This document shows positions 1-5,257 of a stretch of DNA of 5,312 nucleotides, piece after piece. The stretch is from the NCBI GenBank assembly GCA_937967875.1, contig CALBTQ010000210.1:1-5312 (forward strand), in the 5' to 3' direction. A model generated the notes under the pieces. That model worked only from the letters and a program-made list of their open reading frames with translations. It did no database searches and had not been told where the DNA came from. The translations under genes and the position numbers were made by a program. Source of the stretch: an uncultured Pseudomonadota bacterium. GTDB taxonomy: Bacteria > Lernaellota > Lernaellaia > Lernaellales > Lernaellaceae. The first letter of the stretch is position 1; every line of letters begins with the position of its first letter.

Positions 1-45
1 GATCGTATTCGGTGACTGGAGTTCAGACGTGTGCTCTTCCGATCT
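1..45 (+). other. Illumina adapter and index (non-genomic)
   Basis: Positions 12-45 match the 34-base TruSeq Read-2 adapter end to end, beginning GTGACTGGAGTTC and ending CTCTTCCGATCT. Positions 4-11 (CGTATTCG) sit where the 8-base i7 index belongs, and positions 1-3 (GAT) match the last bases of the P7 oligo. The block is therefore untrimmed library sequence fused to the contig. Genomic sequence begins at 46. An in-frame TGA at 13-15 and a GTG at 31 inside the adapter create a false open start, giving the artefact peptide VLFRS, for the gene that follows. Confidence 0.97.
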
Positions 46-1290
46 CGCGAAACCGAAGCGTTCCTGCGCAAGATGGACCGCGATCAACTAAACGACGCGC
101 AGATCGTGATGATCAGCGAGGCCGGCGCCAGCGTGTATTCGGCGAGCGAAACGGCGCGGCGTGAATTTCCCGACCTGGATGTCAGCGTGCGCGGCGCGAT
201 CAGCATCGGCCGGCGCATGCAGGACCCCTTGGCCGAGTTGGTCAAGATCGAACCGAAGTCGATCGGCGTGGGCCAGTACCAGCATGACGTCGACCAGCCG
301 GCGCTGAAAAAGAGCCTCGACGATGTGGTCGTCAGTTGCGTCAACGCGGTGGGCGTGGAATTGAACACGGCCAGCGCGGAATTGCTGTCCTACGTGTCGG
401 GCCTCAACAGCGGCCAGGCGCAGGCGATCGTTTCGTTCCGCGCGAAAAACGGTCCGTTCCGCAACCGCAAGCAACTGCTGGAAGTGAGCAAGCTCGGCCC
501 GAAGACCTTCGAACAGGCCGCGGGCTTTTTGCGCATCCGCGCCGGGGAAAATCCGCTGGACGGCTCGGCAGTGCACCCGGAGCGCTATTCGCTGGTCCAG
601 CAGATGGCCGCCGACCTTGGCGCCGACGTGCCGTCGCTGATGACCGATGCAGAATTGCGCAAGCAGATCGACATTGCCAAATACGTCAGCGAGGAAGTCG
701 GCGAACCGACGCTCAAGGACATCCTCGCCGAGTTGGCCAAGCCCGGCCGCGATCCGCGCGACGAGTTCAAATCGGTCGCTTTCGATCCGGACATCACCGA
801 GCTGGCGCACCTGCAGGAAGGACAGATCCTCGAAGGCGTGGTGACCAACGTTACCGACTTCGGCGCGTTCGTGGACATCGGCGTGCATCAGGACGGCTTG
901 GTTCATGTGTCGGAATTGTCGCACCACTTCATCAACGATCCGACCAAGGTGGTCGAGGTCGGTCAGCATACGAAGGTCAAGGTGATCGGCGTCGACCGCG
1001 AACGCAAGCGCATTTCGTTGTCCATCAAGCAGACCACCCCCGCGCCGCCCGCACCCGCCAAGCAGCCGGCCGCCAAAGGCAACCGGCCGCCGCGCGACGC
1101 GAAGAAGTTCCCCCCGCGCGAAGGCGGCAAGAAGTTCCCGCCGCGCGAACGGCAGCAGCAGCAACAGCCGCGCGAGCCGCAACGGCGCGGCGTGGCGTCG
1201 GACAACCCGTTCGCCGCGTTGTACATGGAAAACGGCAAACTCAAATTGCGCGACGATCCGAAGAAAAATCGCCATCCGAACAAAAAGTGA
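46..1290 (+). CDS. tex: Tex-family S1 RNA-binding protein, 3' portion (5' end missing)
   Basis: This is the C-terminal 414 residues of a Tex/YhgF-type protein, a cytoplasmic nucleic-acid-binding factor linked to transcription. Full-length family members run about 700-800 residues, so the N-terminal region and most of the YqgF-like domain are missing. The first genomic residues (RETEAFLRK) continue directly from the adapter, so the true start lies outside the window. Visible Tex hallmarks are EFPDLDVSVRGAISIGRR, then DPLAELVKI and GVGQYQHDV. A helix-hairpin-helix region follows (about residues 105-165, with LNTAS, YVSGL, LGPKTFEQAAGFLRI), then NPLD and AVHPE. The S1 domain covers about residues 256-328 (GQILEGVVTNVTDFGAFVDIG, then DGLVHVSELS). 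The last 85 residues are a basic, Pro/Gln/Arg-rich tail ending in NPFAALYMENGKL and a Lys-rich terminus. It stops with TGA at 1288-1290, followed by a terminator-like hairpin, so it is probably not co-transcribed with the kinase. Family assignment is very secure; the tail is variable and poorly conserved in my recollection of the family. Confidence 0.95.
   Translation, partial: RETEAFLRKMDRDQLNDAQIVMISEAGASVYSASETARREFPDLDVSVRGAISIGRRMQDPLAELVKIEPKSIGVGQYQHDVDQPALKKSLDDVVVSCVNAVGVELNTASAELLSYVSGLNSGQAQAIVSFRAKNGPFRNRKQLLEVSKLGPKTFEQAAGFLRIRAGENPLDGSAVHPERYSLVQQMAADLGADVPSLMTDAELRKQIDIAKYVSEEVGEPTLKDILAELAKPGRDPRDEFKSVAFDPDITELAHLQEGQILEGVVTNVTDFGAFVDIGVHQDGLVHVSELSHHFINDPTKVVEVGQHTKVKVIGVDRERKRISLSIKQTTPAPPAPAKQPAAKGNRPPRDAKKFPPREGGKKFPPRERQQQQQPREPQRRGVASDNPFAALYMENGKLKLRDDPKKNRHPNKK
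1102..1149 (+). repeat. Tandem repeat in the tex tail (KKFPPRE x2)
   Basis: Two 21-base units at 1102-1122 and 1129-1149, 27 bases apart, differ at one base (C1113 versus G1140, synonymous). They encode KKFPPRE twice, separated by GG. A run of five Gln codons (CAG CAG CAG CAA CAG, 1153-1167) follows. The repeats are in frame and extend the basic low-complexity tail after the S1 domain. They look like a recent in-frame duplication, and the tail is probably disordered and possibly RNA-binding. Confidence 0.8.
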
Positions 1291-1294
1291 CCAT

Positions 1295-1325
1295 CCGCCG
1301 GTGAACGTTGACGCGACACCGGCGG
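1295..1325 (+). terminator. Hairpin after tex, probable terminator
   Basis: A perfect 9-bp inverted repeat pairs CCGCCGGTG (1295-1303) with CACCGGCGG (1317-1325) across a 13-base loop, starting four bases after the tex stop. It is followed by TGTGTTTATC, a weak T-rich stretch rather than a clean T run. Position and G+C content fit an intrinsic terminator for tex. The poor T tract and long loop leave room for partial read-through or another role. Confidence 0.6.
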
Positions 1326-1337
1326 TGTGTTTATCAT
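1308..1337 (+). promoter_or_regulatory. Candidate sigma-70-type promoter for the kinase operon
   Basis: TTGACG (1308-1313) and TATCAT (1332-1337) each match the -35 and -10 consensus at five of six positions, with an 18-base spacer. The predicted transcription start is near 1344, giving a leader of about 45 bases before the ATG at 1389. The -35 lies in the loop of the preceding hairpin, and the start point falls in the first CAATCAA heptamer. Bacterial lineages differ in promoter consensus, and this was found by eye only. I saw no convincing sigma-54 -24/-12 element here. Confidence 0.45.
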
Positions 1338-1339
1338 TC

Positions 1340-1380
1340 CCAATCAAGTGAAACTACAATCAAACCCCTCCCTTGATTGG
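1340..1380. promoter_or_regulatory. Three CAATCAA heptamers, 16-bp phased (candidate operator)
   Basis: CAATCAA occurs at 1341-1347 and 1357-1363, and its complement TTGATTG at 1373-1379, so the three sites start exactly 16 bp apart. The outer two also form a perfect 9-bp inverted repeat, CCAATCAAG (1340-1348) with CTTGATTGG (1372-1380), around a 23-base spacer. The array lies between the putative transcription start and the kinase ATG. It could be a repressor or autoregulator operator, or the outer pair could fold as a leader hairpin sequestering the translation start. No factor can be named from the sequence. Confidence 0.5.
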
Positions 1381-1388
1381 TGTCGGCC

Positions 1389-3131
1389 ATGGCGGGAAAA
1401 AAGACGGAGACCGATCAGTACAAAGTCTCGTATCGGGATCCGAGTGAAAATCATCGCGACAAATGGCAGCGGTTGCATGTGATCCGCAACCTTAAGTTCG
1501 AGACCAAGCTGATTCTGTTGGCCATGGCGGTGGCGATTATTCCGCTGATCAACTACGCCTACTTCAGCATGAACAATTTCCGCAGCTATTCGTTGCGCAA
1601 CGCGGAAAACGATCTGGAGCAGATCGCCCACAGTCTGTATATGCTTTGCGAGGCGCAGGAAGCGCTCGATCGCCTGAAAAAACGCGAGGTCGACACCGCA
1701 GCCGACGCGGTAACCGGCGCCTCGCCTTCCTGGCGCGACGGCAACGAACTGCAATCGCTCAGTACGATCATCAAGGACATCCACGTCGCCGAAACCGGCT
1801 ACTGCTATGTATTCGACAGCAAGGGCTCGGTGATTATCCACCCGGTGCTGGAAAACAAGGATTACAACAAACTCGAGGAACCGCTGAAGGAGGTCTTTAC
1901 CAAACTGCGCGACGAAGGACTCAAGCTGCCGCCGGCCAAGGTGGGCACGTTGCGTTATCCCTGGCCAGACCCCGACGGCAAAGTCTCGCTGAAAATCGCC
2001 AAATTCATCTACTTCAAACCTTACGACTGGATCATCGGCGTCGGCGCGCACGAGGAGGAAATTCTCCGCCCCTACCAGCAGGAAAAGCAGTTCTTCACCA
2101 TGAACCTGCTGATCACGCTGATCGCCGTGATCGCCATCGTGCTGATCGTCGCCCGCCTGTTGATGCGCCCGGTACGCCAGTTGACCAAAGCGACCACCCA
2201 GATCGCCGCCGGCGACATGGACGCCCAACTGCCGACGATCTACACCAACGACGAAATCGGCTCCCTCGCCCGCTCCTTCCGGATGATGATCACCAAATTG
2301 CGCCACGCCCACAACGATTTGATGGAGTGGAGCAAAACGCTGGAGCAGAAGGTCGAAAAGCGTTCCGAGCAATTGAAAAAGGTGCACGAACGAATGTTGA
2401 TGTCCGAGAAGATGGCTTCGCTCGGCAAGCTGTCGGCGATGGTCGCCCATGAAATCAACAATCCGTTATCGGGCATTCTGAGCTACCTGAAACTTTCGAT
2501 GAAGCTCATCGACCGGCAGCCGCTCGACGAAAAACAATTGGCGTCCATCCGCCGCCACCTGGACATCTCCGCCAACGAGGTCAAGCGCGTGGGCGACATC
2601 GTGCGCAATCTGCTGATGTTCTCCAAACGTTCGTTCGGTGAGTTCGGCAGCGAGCACCTCAACTCGATCATCGACAAGAGTGTGGCGCTGATCAAACACA
2701 GCCTGGACGTCAAGAACATCAAACTGGTCAAGGAAATCGGCGACGGCGACGACCTGCTCTACTGCGACGGCAGCGGCCTACAGCAGATGTTCCTCGCGCT
2801 GATGGTCAACGCCAACGAGGCGATGGACGACAGCGGCGGACAGATCACCATCCGCACCGATTATCAGCCGCAGGAAGTGAAAATCCGCCTTATCGACACC
2901 GGCAAGGGCATCCCCGACGACGTGTTGCCGCACATTTTCGAACCGTTCTTTTCGCATAAAGAATCCAAGAAGAGCATTGGAATGGGCTTGTCCGTCGTTT
3001 ATGGTATTGTGGCGTCGCACAAGGGCACGATCAACGTGGAGTCGAAAATCAAGCAAGGCACCACGTTCATCATCACCCTGCCGCGCCTGAAACCGGAGGA
3101 AGTCAACACCGCCTCCACACCGCAACCGTAG
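1389..3131 (+). CDS. Cache-HAMP sensor histidine kinase
   Basis: A 580-residue membrane sensor kinase that autophosphorylates on histidine and passes phosphate to a response regulator, probably the one encoded next. Numbering is from the ATG at 1389. A cytoplasmic N-terminus is followed by TM1 (about 41-58), an extracytoplasmic sensor (about 59-238) and TM2 (about 239-259). The sensor resembles a single-Cache domain, with YCYVFDSKGSVIIHP at 138-152 and FKPYDWIIGVG before TM2. HAMP spans about 260-311, then a charged coiled coil. HisKA carries the H box AHEINNPL with phosphoacceptor His354. HATPase_c has N box NANEAMD (Asn474), G1 DTGKG (503-507), F box FEPFF and G2 GMGLS. All catalytic motifs are intact. 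In-frame TTG (1377) and GTG (1380) starts are possible. I prefer the ATG because the others fall inside the inverted repeat; no strong ribosome binding site precedes any of them, with only a weak GGTG at 1379-1382. The ligand is unknown; Cache domains usually bind small metabolites. Confidence 0.93.
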   Translation: MAGKKTETDQYKVSYRDPSENHRDKWQRLHVIRNLKFETKLILLAMAVAIIPLINYAYFSMNNFRSYSLRNAENDLEQIAHSLYMLCEAQEALDRLKKREVDTAADAVTGASPSWRDGNELQSLSTIIKDIHVAETGYCYVFDSKGSVIIHPVLENKDYNKLEEPLKEVFTKLRDEGLKLPPAKVGTLRYPWPDPDGKVSLKIAKFIYFKPYDWIIGVGAHEEEILRPYQQEKQFFTMNLLITLIAVIAIVLIVARLLMRPVRQLTKATTQIAAGDMDAQLPTIYTNDEIGSLARSFRMMITKLRHAHNDLMEWSKTLEQKVEKRSEQLKKVHERMLMSEKMASLGKLSAMVAHEINNPLSGILSYLKLSMKLIDRQPLDEKQLASIRRHLDISANEVKRVGDIVRNLLMFSKRSFGEFGSEHLNSIIDKSVALIKHSLDVKNIKLVKEIGDGDDLLYCDGSGLQQMFLALMVNANEAMDDSGGQITIRTDYQPQEVKIRLIDTGKGIPDDVLPHIFEPFFSHKESKKSIGMGLSVVYGIVASHKGTINVESKIKQGTTFIITLPRLKPEEVNTASTPQP

Positions 3132-3141
3132 GCAATGAAAC

Positions 3142-3148
3142 GAGAGGA
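3142..3148 (+). promoter_or_regulatory. Ribosome binding site of the NtrC-type regulator
   Basis: GAGAGGA ends eight bases before the ATG at 3157, within the 25-base gap after the kinase stop codon. It is a good Shine-Dalgarno match at normal spacing and fixes the start of the regulator. It is clearly stronger than anything before the kinase, so the regulator may be translated more efficiently. Confidence 0.75.
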
Positions 3149-3156
3149 ACAGATCG

Positions 3157-4500
3157 ATGCAACCGCAAGATATCGGTATCTTGATCGTTGACGACGAATT
3201 CTCCGTACGCGATTCGCTGGCCAGTTGGTTCGAAGCCGACGGCTACCGCGTGGATACCGCCGCCGACGCCAACGAGGCGCTGGCCAAGTTGCAGGAACGC
3301 AAATGGAACATCGTCCTGCTGGACATCAAAATGCCCGGCATGGACGGCATCGAGTTGCAGCGGCACATCAAGAACATCGACGCGAACATCATCACGATCA
3401 TCATCACCGCCTTCGCCTCGGTGGATACGGCCATTCAGGCGCTCAAAGACGGTTCTTTCGATTACATCTGCAAGCCGATCGACCCCGACGAACTGAGCCA
3501 CCTGGTGCGCAACGCGATCGACCGCATGCGGCTGCTGTCGGAGAACATCAGCCTCAAGGAGCGGGTCGACGAGATGCTGGCCGTCGACGAGATCATCGGC
3601 GACACCCCGGCGATGCACGGCGTGAAAAAGATGATCGCCGAGGTCGCCAAAACCGACGCCACGGTGATGATTCGCGGCGAAAGCGGCACCGGCAAGGAAC
3701 TGGTCGCGCGGGCGATTCATATGAACAGCAACCGGCGCTATTTCCCGCTGGTGTCGATCAACTGCGGCGCCTACCCCGAAGGGCTGCTGGAAAGCGAACT
3801 GTTCGGCCACGAGAAAGGCGCGTTCACCGGCGCGCAGTTCCCGCGCAAGGGCAAGCTGGAGATGGCCAACCAGGGCACCATCTTTTTCGACGAAATCGGC
3901 GACATTTCCGCCAAAATGCAGATGGATTTGCTGCGCGTGATCGAAACCAAGCGTTATTACCGCCTCGGCGGCAACAAGGAAATCGCCACCGACTTCCGCG
4001 TGATAAGCGCGACCAACAAAAACCTGGAAGAGATGATCAAGGTTGAGTCGTTCCGGGAGGACCTCTACTACCGCCTCAATGTGTTCATGATCAACCTGCC
4101 GCCGCTGCGCGAGCGCGTTTCGGACATCCCGCTGATCGCCAACTACCTGCTTAAAAAGTACTCGCTGTCGATGAACCGCCAGCAGGACGGCTTCTCCGCC
4201 GACGCGATGGACCGCATGACCCGCTACGCCTGGCCGGGCAATGTGCGCGAACTGCGCAATGTCATCGAGCGGGCGATGGTCGTGGCCAAGGGCAGCCGCA
4301 TCGACGTCGACGACCTGTCGTTCCCCACGGCCAACGAGGATGTCACTTCCTCCATGATCTCGCTGCAGGATATCGAAAAGGACCACATCAAGCGCGTGCT
4401 CACACAGTTGAACTGGAACATCTCGCGGGCGGCGGAGGTATTGGAAATCGACCGGGCGACGCTGTACAACAAAATCAAAAAATACGACCTAAGGAATTAA
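3157..4500 (+). CDS. NtrC-family sigma-54-dependent response regulator
   Basis: A 447-residue enhancer-binding activator of RNA polymerase carrying sigma-54, acting in the cytoplasm. The receiver domain (about 1-120) has acidic residues Asp12/Asp13, phosphoacceptor Asp56 in LLDIKMPGMDG, Thr84 and Lys106 (CKP). A short helical linker (about 120-142) leads to the AAA+ domain (about 145-375). That domain has Walker A GESGTGKE (174-181), the sigma-54 contact loop GAFTGA (221-226), Walker B TIFFDE (241-246), candidate arginine fingers in FREDLYYRLN, and the WPGNVREL signature (359-366). A Fis-type helix-turn-helix lies at about 408-445 (NISRAAEVLEIDRATLYNKIKKY). Every motif needed for phosphorylation, ATP hydrolysis and sigma-54 remodelling is present, and length is normal for the family. 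It follows the kinase by 25 bp and abuts the protease gene, so it is very likely that kinase's cognate regulator. Its targets are not evident, and autoregulation through the upstream heptamers is possible but unproven. Confidence 0.96.
   Translation: MQPQDIGILIVDDEFSVRDSLASWFEADGYRVDTAADANEALAKLQERKWNIVLLDIKMPGMDGIELQRHIKNIDANIITIIITAFASVDTAIQALKDGSFDYICKPIDPDELSHLVRNAIDRMRLLSENISLKERVDEMLAVDEIIGDTPAMHGVKKMIAEVAKTDATVMIRGESGTGKELVARAIHMNSNRRYFPLVSINCGAYPEGLLESELFGHEKGAFTGAQFPRKGKLEMANQGTIFFDEIGDISAKMQMDLLRVIETKRYYRLGGNKEIATDFRVISATNKNLEEMIKVESFREDLYYRLNVFMINLPPLRERVSDIPLIANYLLKKYSLSMNRQQDGFSADAMDRMTRYAWPGNVRELRNVIERAMVVAKGSRIDVDDLSFPTANEDVTSSMISLQDIEKDHIKRVLTQLNWNISRAAEVLEIDRATLYNKIKKYDLRN
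4491..4495 (+). promoter_or_regulatory. Ribosome binding site of the archaemetzincin gene, inside the regulator's end
   Basis: AAGGA lies five bases before the ATG at 4501 and overlaps the last codons of the regulator, whose TAA (4498-4500) directly abuts that ATG. This supports 4501 over the in-frame ATG at 4513, which would be 17 bases from the site. The arrangement is typical of translational coupling or reinitiation. Confidence 0.75.
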
Positions 4501-5049
4501 ATGGCGGCAAACATGATCTACCTGATCCCTCTGGGCGAAGTGGATCGGTCCATCATGGAGTTCTCCCGCCACTGCGTACACGACGCGTTTCAGCTCGAAT
4601 CACAAATCAGCGGCCGGCAGATCGACATCGCGCAGGCGTACGATTCCATGCGCAACCAGTACAATTCCGCCAAGCTGTTGCAGGAGATCATCGTCGATCC
4701 GCCGCCCGACGCGCTCAAGGTCTTCGGCATCACCGGCCAGGATCTTTTCCTGCCCATCTTCACCTTTTTGTTCGGACAGGCGCAGCTCAACGGCATCGGC
4801 GGGCTGCTTTCCTATTTCCGGCTCGACAACAGTTTTTACGGCCTGCGCGCCGATCCCCTCTTGCTGCAGGATCGCATCCGCAAGGAAATCGTGCACGAGA
4901 TGGGCCACAACTTCGGCCTCGTGCACTGCTTCAACCCGGTGTGCGTGATGCGCCCCTCGACCTACGTGGAAGACATCGACCAGAAGGAAACGGACTTCTG
5001 CGCGACCTGCCTACGGCAACTCAACGACAAGCTGCGCGAATATCGTTAA
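4501..5049 (+). CDS. amzA: Archaemetzincin-family zinc metalloprotease
   Basis: A 182-residue archaemetzincin, a small metzincin-related peptidase family known from archaea, vertebrates and scattered bacteria. The zinc signature is complete: HEMGHNFGLVHC at 132-143 (ligands His132, His136 and His142; general base Glu133). It is followed by C148-V-M150 and, 16 residues later, C167-x-x-C170. Together these match the family pattern in which four cysteines (143, 148, 167, 170) hold a second, structural zinc. The N-terminus (MIYLIPLGEVD) and the FGQAQLNGIGGLLSYFRL strand before the helix are also family-like. There is no signal peptide or membrane segment, so it should be cytoplasmic. Length is close to that of archaeal members and far shorter than vertebrate AMZ1/AMZ2, so this looks like the bare catalytic domain. 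It follows the regulator with zero gap, implying shared expression with the two-component system. Natural substrates of bacterial members are, to my knowledge, not established. Confidence 0.94.
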   Translation: MAANMIYLIPLGEVDRSIMEFSRHCVHDAFQLESQISGRQIDIAQAYDSMRNQYNSAKLLQEIIVDPPPDALKVFGITGQDLFLPIFTFLFGQAQLNGIGGLLSYFRLDNSFYGLRADPLLLQDRIRKEIVHEMGHNFGLVHCFNPVCVMRPSTYVEDIDQKETDFCATCLRQLNDKLREYR

Positions 5050-5058
5050 AGAAAAACG

Positions 5059-5157
5059 CCCCCGCAAGCGCCGGCAATCGCGCCCCACTCGGAGCCGAAT
5101 AGCCCCGGAGGGGCGGAAGGTCAGTAGCAAAGGGCGAAGCCCAGGAAATCGCGGGGG
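5059..5157. other. Non-coding, hairpin-rich G+C stretch
   Basis: No gene is supported between the protease stop and the first 55-bp repeat. Several short inverted repeats are visible: GCCCC-gga-GGGGC (5102-5114), GGGC-gaa-GCCC (5132-5142), and a long-range pair CCCCCGC (5059-5065) with GCGGGGG (5151-5157) that would enclose both. The nested pairing gives a possible multi-branched RNA or DNA fold. It could be a dispersed intergenic palindromic element together with the adjoining repeats, part of the operon's 3' untranslated region, or chance pairing in G+C-rich DNA. Confidence 0.4.
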
Positions 5158-5159
5158 AC

Positions 5160-5214
5160 GCCCTCATCCCCGACCCTTCTCCCACGGGGAGAAGGGAGAC
5201 CGAAAACTCCGGGA
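5160..5214. repeat. 55-bp direct repeat with internal hairpin, copy 1
   Basis: This segment is identical over 55 bases to 5258-5312. It contains a perfect 10-bp hairpin, CCCTTCTCCC (5174-5183) paired with GGGAGAAGGG (5187-5196) around an ACG loop. The CCCTCATCCCCGACCCTTCT core resembles a palindromic intergenic sequence common in many G+C-rich bacterial genomes, as I recall it; I cannot search for it here. The right end (from 5200) forms the left arm of the terminator hairpin that follows. Confidence 0.9.
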
Positions 5215-5246
5215 CATGCACTCGTTGCGTGTCCCGTGTTTTTCGG
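5200..5246. terminator. Strong intrinsic terminator, probably bidirectional
   Basis: An 11-bp stem, CGGGACATGCA (5210-5220) with TGCGTGTCCCG (5226-5236), has one T-G wobble and a five-base loop CTCGT. It is followed by TG and five Ts (5239-5243) on the + strand. Beyond a 3/3 internal loop, CCGAAAA (5200-5206) pairs with TTTTCGG (5240-5246). On the - strand the stem is followed by four Ts (complement of 5203-5206), so it could stop transcription both ways. It is the first good terminator after the kinase-regulator-protease operon, about 160 bases past the last stop. Confidence 0.75.
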
Positions 5247-5257
5247 CAGGTGAACGA

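Noticed and set aside
88..1347. 419-codon open frame on the - strand opposite tex
   Set aside because: It is a mirror of a G+C-rich coding frame. The product is rich in His, Arg and Leu with no family resemblance, while the + strand encodes an unmistakable Tex.
1377..1388. TTG (1377) or GTG (1380) as the kinase start
   Set aside because: Both lie within the right arm of the CAATCAA inverted repeat and have no upstream ribosome binding site. The ATG at 1389 is the more ordinary choice, though this is not proven.
1291..1388. Sigma-54 promoter controlling the operon
   Set aside because: No TGGC-N-TTGC pair at the required -24/-12 spacing was found by eye; a sigma-70-like pair fits better.
1344..2450. 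368-codon open frame on the - strand opposite the kinase
   Set aside because: Low-complexity shadow translation with many His, Gln and Asp, and no domain; the + strand has all kinase motifs.
3103..4386. 427-codon open frame on the - strand opposite the NtrC-type regulator
   Set aside because: Its length comes from codon bias in the strongly conserved sense gene. The translation shows no recognisable domain.
5021..5221. Short - strand open frame (66 codons) across the downstream repeats
   Set aside because: It runs through repeat and hairpin sequence and into the protease gene, and matches the usual spurious product of such intergenic repeats. There is no convincing ribosome binding site.
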